DNA from: a virus
Reading direction: 5' to 3' (one strand)
Virus record (IMG/VR): IMGVR_UViG_3300046002_007411
Span: 1-64,000 of that record
DNA length: 64,000 nucleotides
Below are positions 17,287 to 25,476 of this stretch, piece after piece. The notes beneath the pieces are model-generated. The model did not search any database, was not told the DNA's origin, and saw only the letters and a program-made list of their open reading frames with translations. Position 1 is the stretch's first letter. Every line of letters starts with the position of its first letter. A program made the translations under genes and the position numbers.

Positions 17287-18566
17287 CCAGCATAATATTC
17301 CACGCGCACTTTCTGACCGTCATCTGTAATGATGACATGGCGTTCTATCCACTTGCCCATGGAACTGAAAATGTCATAGTATTGGCGTCGGGAGTTATAG
17401 CGCAACCATGCATTGAGAACTTTGTCCCAGTTCAACAAAAAATCCCAACCATCTGTTGGTGTATCCGAGTCATCTGGATATTTGTCATTTAGTAACTCCA
17501 CTACCTGACGCATGCTAGCTGGATCAAGATCCACCCACTTTTCTGCGTAATCCAGGATGTCTTGCCAATTATCATTGTATTGTGTGTAGGGAGGTGCTTG
17601 TGACCAATCAATAAGGCCATGGTCATCTACTAGGCCTTGACTCTCCAGCCATTCGAAATAATCCTGATCACTTACCTCGGCATCAGATAAAGCCGGCATT
17701 AAAAAGTTTTCGTTTACTAGCTCCCATGTTTTTTTGCTGACTTTTTCCAGCACTGAGTCGCTAGCTAACGTCACACTTAGCATGAACGCCTGACGCATGT
17801 TGTCGTCATTTGTTGCCCGGAACCAGGAAAACAAGCCGGGAAACTTCCGGGCAAGGTCACCAATCATAATGGGATCATCGTTTTCGTCCATCCAGGATCT
17901 CGAGGCAAAATGCAACTGATATTTTTCTCCCTTGTGTTGTGGGTTCCGGGGTATTAGAATATAAAGAGGACCCTGACGGTTATACTGATCAAAATAGTTC
18001 ATGCCGTGAACAGCAGCAGTACACCAACGAGTTTGTCGTCCATATCGGCATGCTGCTTCTTGGTCACGTGGTATAATCACAGTTACAAGATCATCTTGGT
18101 AGACCTTGTCAGCTTTACCTTGTTGTGTTTCGGGATTATCTTCTTCAGTTTGCTCAATTTTGTCCATTAACGCAACTGCATTGGGGTATCGATTTATGTC
18201 ATTAAATGGTGCAGCAAGTCGACGACGTTGATTTAGATTATGGAATCTGTGAACATAGTCACTTAGAGTGCTCTCAATGTCCTCCATTTTGCTTACAGCC
18301 GGCTGGCCGCTGGCAAACTGGCGTGCCATCCATTGCGTGTATTTTTTGTTGGGGGTAGGATCCGCTTGCTCGATACGCTCTATGGCTCGAGTTACCAAGC
18401 TGGGTAACCGAGGATCTTTCAAGAGTTCTTGAGCTCGCGGCAGAGTTTGCCAGTTTGCACCATAATAGCGTATGTAATCTTTTACCACTGCATCAGTAAA
18501 CTTTTGACCCAGGGCTGCTAGTGCTCGGGCCCGGTCATATTCCAATAAAATGTCTTTTATCTGCAT
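17283..18566 (-). CDS. conserved phage protein of unknown function
   Basis: 427 aa. It starts MQIKDILLEYDR, a beginning common among T4-type marine phage proteins. The centre has a distinctive block: CRYGRQTRWCTAA, then YFDQYNRQGPLYILI, then KYQLHFAS and WMDENDDPI. The W-C-T-A and H-F residues look like conserved functional positions, but I do not recognise the family. The remainder is helical and acidic. A weak late-type motif (TTAAATAAC) lies just upstream of the ATG. Ends a few bp from the CYTH promoter. Confidence 0.6.
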   Translation of the reverse strand: MQIKDILLEYDRARALAALGQKFTDAVVKDYIRYYGANWQTLPRAQELLKDPRLPSLVTRAIERIEQADPTPNKKYTQWMARQFASGQPAVSKMEDIESTLSDYVHRFHNLNQRRRLAAPFNDINRYPNAVALMDKIEQTEEDNPETQQGKADKVYQDDLVTVIIPRDQEAACRYGRQTRWCTAAVHGMNYFDQYNRQGPLYILIPRNPQHKGEKYQLHFASRSWMDENDDPIMIGDLARKFPGLFSWFRATNDDNMRQAFMLSVTLASDSVLEKVSKKTWELVNENFLMPALSDAEVSDQDYFEWLESQGLVDDHGLIDWSQAPPYTQYNDNWQDILDYAEKWVDLDPASMRQVVELLNDKYPDDSDTPTDGWDFLLNWDKVLNAWLRYNSRRQYYDIFSSMGKWIERHVIITDDGQKVRVEYYAG

Positions 18567-18596
18567 GTGTTATTTAACATTTTGGTCCCAGACAGG

Positions 18597-18627
18597 AAAA
18601 CCAGTGAGGCAAAGCCTCACTGGTTTT
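18597..18627 (-). terminator. Rho-independent terminator (bidirectional)
   Basis: A perfect 10-bp stem (CCAGTGAGGC/GCCTCACTGG, 3-nt loop) with AAAA before and TTTT after sits directly downstream of the AAA ATPase gene. Confidence 0.85.
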
Positions 18628-18652
18628 GGAAAGGCCTGCTAGTTGCCGGGGC

Positions 18653-19459
18653 TTAAACGTCCCGCAGCAGCAGCGCCTCGGCCATGTCCTGCCAGTCACG
18701 GTCGGTCTTGACAAAGTTCGCCATCTGGATCACAGTGCGAATGCTCAGCACCCGCACGCGCTCCAGGTGCTGATCCAGCCACTGCACCATGTCCTCCGCT
18801 TGCTTCTTGCTGAGGCGGTTGTCTGCCAGGAAGTCCGCATCAAACACCACCTGCTTGACCCGCACAAACACTTCGGTCTTGGTGTGGATGCGCATGTCAA
18901 CGTAGAGGCTGCGGCTGAGCAGGGCCTCATAGTGCGGAGCCATCTTGTTCTGCTTGGCAATCTCACGCACAAAGTCGATGTTGGTGATAAACAGCACTGC
19001 ACCCTTGAACTCAAAGCTACGCGGGATGTCTTCTTCGTTCAGTACCCGGCTTTCCTTGTTCCAGTGAACGCGGCGGGTCTTGCCCGTGTCCAGCGCAGCC
19101 TTGAGAATGTTCATGGCGTCGAGATCGCCAAACACGCTGTCGCAGTCATCAATCACCAGCACTGAGCCCTGCTCGCAGCACTCCCAAAGGGCGCGGTAAA
19201 GGCCAATGGCGCTCATGCTGCCCTTGACGCTTTGGTAGCGAATCTTGCCCTGCGCTTCGGCAATGTTCAGTTCACGCTCGAGGCTGTGGGTCTTGCCGCA
19301 GCCCGGGGCGCCGCTGACGATAGCGGCATTGATATGCCCCAGCACCACACCGCGGGACACCTTGTCCAGCACGGCAAAGCTCTTGAGGATACGGGCATGG
19401 ATGGCATCGAGGCTTTCCCCAACGCGGGCAGCTTCGGTATTCTTACGCGGACGAGCCAT
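18653..19459 (-). CDS. AAA-type ATPase
   Basis: 268 aa from ATG 19459 (MARPRKNTE); the open frame upstream crosses the promoter. It has Walker A SGAPGCGKTHSLE and Walker B VLVIDDCDSVF, a sensor-like LFITNIDF, and an arginine-containing helical lid. Its role is unknown; phage AAA proteins of this size serve as DNA or protein remodellers. The gene is clearly richer in G+C than its neighbours. It has its own promoter at 19495-19522 and a terminator downstream, so it forms an independent transcription unit. Confidence 0.75.
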   Translation of the reverse strand: MARPRKNTEAARVGESLDAIHARILKSFAVLDKVSRGVVLGHINAAIVSGAPGCGKTHSLERELNIAEAQGKIRYQSVKGSMSAIGLYRALWECCEQGSVLVIDDCDSVFGDLDAMNILKAALDTGKTRRVHWNKESRVLNEEDIPRSFEFKGAVLFITNIDFVREIAKQNKMAPHYEALLSRSLYVDMRIHTKTEVFVRVKQVVFDADFLADNRLSKKQAEDMVQWLDQHLERVRVLSIRTVIQMANFVKTDRDWQDMAEALLLRDV

Positions 19460-19494
19460 GTAGCTTGCACCTTGTCTGTTTCGTCTATGAGCCC

Positions 19495-19522
19495 ATAATA
19501 GCATGTAAGCAGGCGTTGTCAA
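19495..19522 (-). promoter_or_regulatory. strong sigma-70-type promoter for AAA gene
   Basis: Minus strand: TTGACA, 16-bp spacer, extended TG-C-TATTAT. The ATG is about 35 bp downstream of the -10. Confidence 0.8.
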
Positions 19523-19677
19523 CCATAAAACGCCCAGCCGCCAAAAGTTTTTTGAAAAAATCTCAGCTAGCTGAGCATGCTGACATACGCAGGATGCTGA
19601 CGAACAGCACGACACAGCGCAAAATCCGCTAACCTATTGATGTTGTTGGTGCAAGAACACCAGCTAAGCTATTGATA

Positions 19678-20025
19678 TCACTGGTCGCGCAGCTCATAAT
19701 AGCCGCATTCCAGCTTGTGCCACAGCTGGTCGAGGTATGTTTCCAAGCTAGCTAGGCTGGCTGTGGCTTTTGTGTCACACACTGTGACATGCATCACACA
19801 CTCGCCATCCTGCCCATATAGAACCACCCTGGGCTCATATGTGATTTCCGGCCCAGGACGTTGAGGCCATTGCTGCCAATTATATTCATGGATATCAATG
19901 AAGTAGCGTGTGCCCCGTTGATCCTTAACGATTTTTTGCCAAAACCGCGCATCCCATGCATCTCGGGCAAGGCTGTTGGGCCAGGGACGATAGCCTCCTT
20001 GCTTTAGCTCTTGCTCGCTAACCAT
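19678..20025 (-). CDS. hypothetical protein
   Basis: 115 aa from ATG 20025, which has an AAGGAG Shine-Dalgarno sequence 8 bp upstream. It contains RYFIDIHEYNW and alternating beta-strand patterns but no recognised motif. Transcribed from its own TTGACA promoter. About 220 bp of sequence between this gene and the AAA gene hold only that promoter and small palindromes. Confidence 0.6.
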   Translation of the reverse strand: MVSEQELKQGGYRPWPNSLARDAWDARFWQKIVKDQRGTRYFIDIHEYNWQQWPQRPGPEITYEPRVVLYGQDGECVMHVTVCDTKATASLASLETYLDQLWHKLECGYYELRDQ

Positions 20026-20047
20026 GGCATTCTCCTTCAACACCTGT

Positions 20048-20076
20048 AACCTAGCATGGCTCCCTGGGCGTGTCAA
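20048..20076 (-). promoter_or_regulatory. sigma-70-type promoter
   Basis: Minus strand: TTGACA, 17-bp spacer, TG-C-TAGGTT, followed by an 22-bp leader with an SD before ATG 20025. Confidence 0.75.
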
Positions 20077-20122
20077 CCATTAATTTCACAAACTTTTTGA
20101 TTGACACGCCTGTCCATATATG

Positions 20123-20347
20123 CTAGCGGGTGACAACGTGCAGGCGGGTTACACCGTATGCAGTTTTCACCAGCTTGCTGCGATAGCCGTGCTTTTTGAG
20201 CGCATCAGCCGCAGCTTGGTAATCAGGTAGCTCAAAGCCCCAAACCTTGATGCTGCGTCCACCAAGGATTTTATCATTAAACATTAAAATTCCAGAATTC
20301 CGGGAAATCATAACGCTGCGAACAATCTTACCAGGTGTAAAGGACAT
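20123..20347 (-). CDS. hypothetical small protein
   Basis: 74 aa from ATG 20347, preceded by GAGGTAG. A compact alpha/beta pattern is present (IVRSVMISRNSG, VWGFELPDYQAAADALKKHG, VTRLHVVTR) resembling a small ferredoxin-like fold. That is only a suggestion. It is transcribed separately from its neighbours. Confidence 0.55.
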   Translation of the reverse strand: MSFTPGKIVRSVMISRNSGILMFNDKILGGRSIKVWGFELPDYQAAADALKKHGYRSKLVKTAYGVTRLHVVTR

Positions 20348-20375
20348 TTCTACCTCATGTGTTGCGGACAACACA

Positions 20376-20404
20376 GTTGTAACATGAGGCTATCTAGGTG
20401 TCAA
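20376..20404 (-). promoter_or_regulatory. sigma-70-type promoter
   Basis: Minus strand: TTGACA (overlapping the end of clpS), 17-bp spacer, TG-T-TACAAC. Confidence 0.6.
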
Positions 20405-20709
20405 GCAAGTGTTGGCTCAATCGTGCAAACCAAAGGGTAGCCGTGGCCACGAGCGCTGAACACAGTTTCTTCCTGTTTTTGACGAGCAGTCTCGTGAGTG
20501 TATGTGCCTGCTATTCCTCTGCCGTCATGGTGAACTTTCAACATCAGTTCGCTAGCTGATTCAAAGCTTTGATGAAAGATTTGCATGAGAACCAATACCA
20601 CAAACTCCATGGCTGTTTTATCATCGTTGTGCAGAATCACATTCCATCTAGTCGGCTGGGCTAGAAGTGTTTGGGTAGTTGTTTGTTCAATAATTTCCAC
20701 AGAGCTCAT
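20401..20709 (-). CDS. clpS: ClpS adaptor protein
   Basis: 102 aa from ATG 20709; the longer upstream frame runs through a terminator. The ClpS core is clear: WNVILHNDDKTAMEFV, then LMLKVHHDGRG and YTHETA, with the N-D-D and histidine residues that recognise N-degron substrates. ClpS normally delivers N-end-rule substrates to ClpA. No ClpA is seen here, only ClpX, so the protein probably acts on the host ClpAP machine or as a decoy. Placed in a block with Hsp20, ClpX and DnaK. Confidence 0.9.
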   Translation of the reverse strand: MSSVEIIEQTTTQTLLAQPTRWNVILHNDDKTAMEFVVLVLMQIFHQSFESASELMLKVHHDGRGIAGTYTHETARQKQEETVFSARGHGYPLVCTIEPTLA

Positions 20710-20721
20710 GTTCACAACACT

Positions 20722-20751
20722 AAAAACCAAGGGCAGTTTACCTGCCCTTGG
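20722..20751 (-). terminator. Rho-independent terminator after hsp20
   Basis: A 10-bp stem (CCAAGGGCAG/CTGCCCTTGG, 5-nt loop) is followed on the minus strand by TTTTTA. It lies between the hsp20 stop and the clpS start. Confidence 0.8.
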
Positions 20752-20758
20752 TAATATT

Positions 20759-21232
20759 TTAGCCTTGATTTTCTTGTTTTGCAAGTGATGGGCTGGAAAA
20801 GCCCACGGGGATCTTGCGTGGTAGATGTGCTTCGGGTATCTCTTGTTGGAAATCCACAGTGAGAATGCCGTTTTCCAACCGTGTTCCAGAAACTTTCACC
20901 CAGTTGTCCAACCAAAAACTACGACGGAACTGCCTTTGTGCAATGCCCTTAAACAGATATTCACGGCTGTGGGAAGTTGCAGCATGACCTGTGATTGTCA
21001 ACAAAGTATCTTCTTGCACAATCTCGATGTCATCTGCTGTGTAACCAGCTACAGCCATGGTCAAGCGGTATTGATTTTCACTAAGACGTTCAATGTCATA
21101 GGGTGGAAAACCAGTGCTGCTGTTTTGTCTCACATAGTCCAGTGTGCGGAAAGTTGGTTCCATTCCCACACTGAAGCGATTGAGTTCAGTTATCATGTTG
21201 GTCATATATTCAGCAAGAGCGTTTGTACGCAT
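20759..21232 (-). CDS. small heat-shock protein Hsp20 (IbpA-like)
   Basis: 157 aa. The alpha-crystallin domain is evident: FPPYDIERLSENQYRLTMAVAG, then LTITGH, EYLFKGIAQRQFRRSFWL and a closing LENGILTVDF with I-x-V-like tail. This is the standard bacterial IbpA/IbpB layout. It should hold unfolded proteins for DnaK or ClpB. A perfect 14-bp inverted repeat lies about 25 bp upstream of its ATG. SD AAGGAG present. Confidence 0.95.
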   Translation of the reverse strand: MRTNALAEYMTNMITELNRFSVGMEPTFRTLDYVRQNSSTGFPPYDIERLSENQYRLTMAVAGYTADDIEIVQEDTLLTITGHAATSHSREYLFKGIAQRQFRRSFWLDNWVKVSGTRLENGILTVDFQQEIPEAHLPRKIPVGFSSPSLAKQENQG

Positions 21233-21256
21233 GATATTTTCTCCTTGAAAAGCGAG

Positions 21257-21295
21257 TTAGCATGCAGAACCCCATTTGAGCGTTCTGCATGCTAA
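21257..21295. other. 14-bp inverted repeat between bS21 and hsp20
   Basis: TTAGCATGCAGAAC and its exact complement flank an 11-nt loop. Neither strand has a good T-run directly after the stem. It may be a weak terminator for the bS21 transcript or a structured 5' leader of hsp20. Confidence 0.6.
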
Positions 21296-21327
21296 TATTT
21301 AATAACGCACTACTGCGTTGTCAAGTG

Positions 21328-21603
21328 CTAGTTGGCGGTTTTTGTAGGTTTATTGACTTTTTTAGCAGGAGCATCAAGTTCCATGATTTGAGCATGCCGC
21401 TTGCGCCAGCGAAGCTTGGCTTCTGCCAAACGGCGGCGACGTTGAACACTGGGTGGCTCGTAATGTTTGCGACTGCGTAGTTCTTTGTTGACACCTTCGC
21501 TGTTCATGCGACGCTTGAGTGTGGCAATGGCCTTTTCAATGTCGTTGTTGTAGACCTTGACAGTCATACCTTTTTTCTTCAGCTGAAAATCATCAGATTC
21601 CAT
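21328..21603 (-). CDS. rpsU: ribosomal protein bS21
   Basis: 91 aa from ATG 21603; an internal ATG at 21567 would give the conventional MTVKVYNNDIEKAI start. The family core is intact: AIATLKRRMNSEGVNKELR, HYEPPSVQRRRR, followed by a basic tail. bS21 sits near the anti-Shine-Dalgarno end of 16S rRNA and helps mRNA selection. Phage copies are thought to exchange with host bS21 and bias initiation to phage mRNAs. It is downstream of IF-3, which strengthens the translation-initiation theme. Confidence 0.92.
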   Translation of the reverse strand: MESDDFQLKKKGMTVKVYNNDIEKAIATLKRRMNSEGVNKELRSRKHYEPPSVQRRRRLAEAKLRWRKRHAQIMELDAPAKKVNKPTKTAN

Positions 21604-21660
21604 TTTGTTATTCCCAATATTTGTGATAAAGCTAACGGGCATTGCCCCAGTTGTCAATTT

Positions 21661-22218
21661 TTATTTCACAGGACTGATTATAGCTGTGATGTGATTGCCC
21701 TGCATTTCCGGGATCTTTTCCAACTTGTAGTTTTCCAAGCCGTTGATAAATGTTTGAATCAACTGGATGCCAATGTGGCTGTGACGAACTTCTCGACCAC
21801 GAAACTTCACGACTACTTTGACTTTGTTTTGTTCGTTTAAAAACATCTGTGCGTTTTTTTGTTTAACTGCTAGATCATGACTGTCAGTAACCGGGCGCAG
21901 TTGAATTTCTTTTACATGAATGGCATTTTGTCGAGCTGAACGATCTTGTTCTTTTTTGGCTTGACGCAAGTTGTAGATATGCTTTTTGGCATCCATGATT
22001 TTGGCAACAGGAGGCTGTGCTTGTGCGTTTACCAGCACTAGGTCCAAGCCTTGATCTTGAGCTATTCTCATAGCTTGAGCTGTGGTCATACTCTGAGGAC
22101 GACCACTGTTGTCCACAAGTAGAACTTCACGTGGAGTGATGTCTTGATTATATACCACACTTTCAGCAATGGGATCACGCGGCTTTTGTCTGAGCCCTCT
22201 CAGCATGCGGTTTTTCAT
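21661..22218 (-). CDS. infC: translation initiation factor IF-3
   Basis: 185 aa, full length. The N-domain ([35 protein letters not shown]), lysine-rich linker and C-domain ([32 protein letters not shown]) match IF-3 closely. IF-3 keeps 30S subunits free and proofreads start codons. It also affects the use of leaderless mRNAs, of interest given the leaderless promoters in this window. Its ATG overlaps the ClpX stop by 4 bp, so the two are translationally coupled. Confidence 0.95.
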   Translation of the reverse strand: MKNRMLRGLRQKPRDPIAESVVYNQDITPREVLLVDNSGRPQSMTTAQAMRIAQDQGLDLVLVNAQAQPPVAKIMDAKKHIYNLRQAKKEQDRSARQNAIHVKEIQLRPVTDSHDLAVKQKNAQMFLNEQNKVKVVVKFRGREVRHSHIGIQLIQTFINGLENYKLEKIPEMQGNHITAIISPVK

Positions 22219-23453
22219 TGAGCTGCCTTTTCTGTGCGATAAATCATAAGTGGTTCATGTCCTTGTGTTAAAAAATCTCGTGTAATTACAATAGTTTCTG
22301 TGTTGTTTTCTGCTAGTTGCGGAAGCTGGAACTGTATCTCTAACAGGGCTTCTTCAAGTATAGCACGTAGGCCTCTAGCACCTACATGGGTTGCCACTGC
22401 TTTGCGAGCTATTTCTTCAATAGCATCTGGGGCAAAATCCAGTTTTACGCCATCCACAGCAAACAGGGCTTGGAACTGGCTGATAATGCTGTTACGTGGT
22501 TCGGTCAAAATATGTTGCAGTTCCAGTTGTGAGAGGTCTTGGAAAGGCACACGTATGGGCAGTCGCCCAATCATTTCGGGAATGATGCCAAACTTTGTCA
22601 AATCAGCACCTGTTACTTGTTTTAACAAATGGCTGCGACTAAGTTTAACTGTTTCACTAAACGAGTTGACACTAAACCCCATGCGAGTGTTTGTAGTAGT
22701 TACTCGCTGCTCGATGATTTTTTCCAACCCCTCAAAACTACCGCCCACAATGAACAAAATATTAGTTGTGTCGATTGTGATATATTCGCCCTGTGGATTT
22801 TTCCTGCCGCCCTGAGGAGGTACTTTTACTTCACAACCCTCGATCATTTTCAAGAGCGCCTGCTGAACACCTTCACCGCTTACATCTCTAGTAATGCTGG
22901 TGTTTTCGCTTTTACGACCTTTTTTATCAATTTCATCAATGTAAATGATACCTTGTTGAGTTTTCTCAACATCGTTTTGGCTGGCAGACAACAGCCGGGC
23001 TATTATGTCCTCAACATCAAGTCCCACATATCCACTTTCAGTCAAGCTAGTGGCATCTACAATAACAAATGGAACTTCTAAATAGTCGCTGATGCATTTC
23101 AGCATGTGAGTTTTACCAACACCACTGCTGCCAATAATCAGCATGTTGCTTTTTTCTATCCGGGGATGACGATCGCCATGTTTAATTCTTTTGTAGTGAT
23201 TATACACTCCCACACTTAGTATTTTTTTGGCGTGATCTTGACCAATAACATATTGGTCAAGATGTTCTTTTATACTTAAGGGAGTGCGTGGTTTATCGGT
23301 TTTGGCTGCTGTTTCATTGGTATGAAGTATATCGTAACATAAATTTATACACTCATCACAAACATAAACGCCATTACCACTTATGAGTTTCTTCACTTGC
23401 ATTTGATTTTTGTTGCAGAAGTTGCAAATATGCAAGTCTTTGCTCGCGGCCAT
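22215..23453 (-). CDS. clpX: ATP-dependent protease ATPase subunit ClpX
   Basis: 412 aa, full length. Zinc-binding cysteines C10, C13, C32 and C35; Walker [12 protein letters not shown]; pore loop SGYVGLDVE; Walker [10 protein letters not shown]; and [20 protein letters not shown]. The ClpP-docking loop reads RMGF where ClpX usually has IGF, so docking may be altered but not abolished. No ClpP is visible in this window. It probably unfolds host or phage proteins, using host ClpP. Its promoter has an 11-bp inverted repeat around the -35. Confidence 0.95.
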   Translation of the reverse strand: MAASKDLHICNFCNKNQMQVKKLISGNGVYVCDECINLCYDILHTNETAAKTDKPRTPLSIKEHLDQYVIGQDHAKKILSVGVYNHYKRIKHGDRHPRIEKSNMLIIGSSGVGKTHMLKCISDYLEVPFVIVDATSLTESGYVGLDVEDIIARLLSASQNDVEKTQQGIIYIDEIDKKGRKSENTSITRDVSGEGVQQALLKMIEGCEVKVPPQGGRKNPQGEYITIDTTNILFIVGGSFEGLEKIIEQRVTTTNTRMGFSVNSFSETVKLSRSHLLKQVTGADLTKFGIIPEMIGRLPIRVPFQDLSQLELQHILTEPRNSIISQFQALFAVDGVKLDFAPDAIEEIARKAVATHVGARGLRAILEEALLEIQFQLPQLAENNTETIVITRDFLTQGHEPLMIYRTEKAAQ

Positions 23454-23485
23454 CAGCCATTTGATCCTTTAAACGCATTTACGCA

Positions 23486-23514
23486 ATAATGCTGTTGTGA
23501 TAGCTGCTTGTCAA
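23486..23514 (-). promoter_or_regulatory. clpX promoter
   Basis: Minus strand: TTGACA, 17-bp spacer, CATTAT, followed by a leader of about 26 nt with AAAGGA. Confidence 0.65.
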
Positions 23515-23527
23515 TACAGCTATCACA
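23496..23527. repeat. 11-bp inverted repeat centred on the clpX -35
   Basis: TGTGATAGCTG and CAGCTATCACA flank a 10-bp loop that holds the -35 hexamer. It also overlaps the stop codon of the upstream structural gene. It could be an operator, or a hairpin that ends the upstream transcript. Confidence 0.65.
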
Positions 23528-24671
23528 CATAAGCAACTTGGGTCACTGTGATGTTGTTTTCAATAGTGGCAATGTTTGCTATAGCATCCCAGGGGTCTGC
23601 TGTGATATAAGTCACTCGTGCAGCATTGGGACGATCTGTTTGCACTCCATATGTTTGCAAAGTGGGATCAAAAACATTGCGATTACTGCCAAGAGTTTTT
23701 ACAAGAGCACGAGCAACACTGCGCTTGACAGCAGCTTCGGCAGTCAACACAGTGCCTGGGCTGGGTTCTGTGCTGGTAGCTATAGTTGTTACCCAATCCA
23801 CACTGTTATAGCCCACTGTAAACTGCAATGTAGTTACAGCAGCATTGCCGTCTTGATTGCCTGTGCTAAACCAACTTCCCAGATATGCTGGAGTTGCCAT
23901 GTTTTCAAGTTCCATGACGATTTGGGTATAACGCAAGTTGGCGCGATCCTTGTTCTCACTTAGGGCCAATGTTACCGGGCTACCACCATGATTGCCCCCA
24001 GTAAAGCCCAGTTGTGAGATATTTGCTCCGCCTAGCTGATAGGCTTGGTTGTAAACGCTGGCAAGTTGAATTTTACCACCGGAAAGTTGAGCAATAACTC
24101 CAGTTTCACCTTGGCGAGAGTTAATAGCGGTTACTGCGCCTACTATTGTTGTTGTTCCAGTAAATGCAATATTTACACCGTTAATGGTAATCACATCGCC
24201 TGCACCAAAGTTGCTGACTGTGCCACCAATTTCGCTAACGCCTGCACGATATGTGCTGGCAGGAATTCCCAGTTTAGCCAAAGCGGTGCCATTACCTTCA
24301 GCTACATAGAAAGGATATCCCATGCTGTCAATAACATTGGTCAAAGTCAAGCAGTTGGCATTAAATTGATTGGTAGCAGTTACGTTTGTGAACTTGCTGG
24401 TTGTTTGAACTTTGGCAATAATGTCTGCTAGCAAATCGTTGTCATCAAACACAACATTGTAACCATTGATAACAATAGTTTCATTGTTGCTCATTACATT
24501 GCTGGTAATAGCAGTATTGCCAGTTACCCAAACTCGCTGATTGTATTTTCTAGCTGTGCCAACATCAACACCACCTGCTTGATTGCCAGTCAACGCATTG
24601 TAGTTGGTTGGTGATGCTCCGTTTACGGTCACAGTGTAGTAAATTGGATAAGGGCTGTAGTTCTGTGTCAT
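23523..24671 (-). CDS. putative virion structural protein with flagellin-hook-like IN repeats
   Basis: 382 aa from ATG 24671. The composition is rich in Thr, Asn, Gly and Val with beta patterns. Two segments, IVINGYNVVFDDNDLL and ITINGVNIAFTGTTTI, each followed by a helix, resemble the IN motif seen in flagellin hook domains and some phage fibres. A late promoter octamer (GATAAATA) lies about 25 bp upstream, consistent with a virion gene. The exact position in the particle is unknown. Confidence 0.6.
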   Translation of the reverse strand: MTQNYSPYPIYYTVTVNGASPTNYNALTGNQAGGVDVGTARKYNQRVWVTGNTAITSNVMSNNETIVINGYNVVFDDNDLLADIIAKVQTTSKFTNVTATNQFNANCLTLTNVIDSMGYPFYVAEGNGTALAKLGIPASTYRAGVSEIGGTVSNFGAGDVITINGVNIAFTGTTTIVGAVTAINSRQGETGVIAQLSGGKIQLASVYNQAYQLGGANISQLGFTGGNHGGSPVTLALSENKDRANLRYTQIVMELENMATPAYLGSWFSTGNQDGNAAVTTLQFTVGYNSVDWVTTIATSTEPSPGTVLTAEAAVKRSVARALVKTLGSNRNVFDPTLQTYGVQTDRPNAARVTYITADPWDAIANIATIENNITVTQVAYV

Positions 24672-24694
24672 AACTGTTCCTTGTGATTGCAAAG

Positions 24695-24702
24695 TATTTA
24701 TC
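24695..24702 (-). promoter_or_regulatory. T4-type late promoter motif (GATAAATA)
   Basis: Located 24 bp upstream of the ATG at 24671 of the putative structural gene. Confidence 0.6.
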
Positions 24703-24715
24703 ACAATCCCATTGT

Positions 24716-25291
24716 CTAAACACGCTTGACTTTTGCAGAATTTCTTGACTGAACTGCCATGAACTTGCTATGCCCAATTACAGCAACTCGTTGAGCTCGA
24801 TTTGCCCATACAGGATTAACTCGCCGGCTGTGAAAATGTGTTGCTCCACGAGTAGGGTCTTTTGTTTGCCCTTGGTAAACTTGATATGCCAATTTTTGAC
24901 TATCCAGCCAAGCTTGTGGCTCACGAGCATGACGTGCAGATTTCACTGTCCAACTAAACTGCGGGCGTTTACGTCCATTGTAGTAGCTGTATTGAAATAT
25001 AGTGTTGCAAATGTCAGGATCATAGCTAGCGTGCTGTGTTCTATTCAATGTAACATGTGCAACAGCAAGTTTCTCCTGTAAAATACTGCCGCGGGCTTCG
25101 TGATAAATGTTCATGGCCAAACAACTTACTGAGCGCCGGCCTTGACCATCAAGGTTCGAGGCATGACGGTAGGTGATAGGCATGTGGTAAAACCACTTGT
25201 TCATTTGTGTGTTATCAACATGAAATTCTGCATGGCTTGGTGAAGCTGTGAAAATCACAGCCGCCACAGCAAGTGACTTGATAAGTTTCAT
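24716..25291 (-). CDS. SleB-family cell wall hydrolase with signal peptide
   Basis: 191 aa from ATG 25291 with SD AAGGAG. A signal peptide is visible: MKLIKS, a hydrophobic stretch, then ASPSHA as a likely cleavage site. The SleB/CwlJ core follows: CLAMNIYHEARG (catalytic Glu), AVAHVTLNR, CNTIFQ, QFSWT and ATHFHS. It should hydrolyse peptidoglycan in the periplasm, probably as part of lysis. The export signal suggests Sec-dependent delivery, which would not need a holin for access. It has its own sigma-70-type promoter. Confidence 0.88.
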   Translation of the reverse strand: MKLIKSLAVAAVIFTASPSHAEFHVDNTQMNKWFYHMPITYRHASNLDGQGRRSVSCLAMNIYHEARGSILQEKLAVAHVTLNRTQHASYDPDICNTIFQYSYYNGRKRPQFSWTVKSARHAREPQAWLDSQKLAYQVYQGQTKDPTRGATHFHSRRVNPVWANRAQRVAVIGHSKFMAVQSRNSAKVKRV

Positions 25292-25311
25292 TGTTATTAC
25301 TCCTTTGTAGC

Positions 25312-25340
25312 ATGGTAGCAGTGGGATACGCAAATGTCAA
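25312..25340 (-). promoter_or_regulatory. sigma-70-type promoter for the hydrolase gene
   Basis: Minus strand: TTGACA, 17-bp spacer, TG-C-TACCAT, then a short leader with SD. Confidence 0.75.
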
Positions 25341-25476
25341 TAGTGAGTTTATAAGCTATTGATATTGCTTGCTATTTTTACTAAATATCCCTGGTTTTTG
25401 CCCCTTATGTATTTGCTTGAAAACGTTTACTGTAGTATATATGTCTAGACTTAAAAATCCACTGAGTTCATGAATC

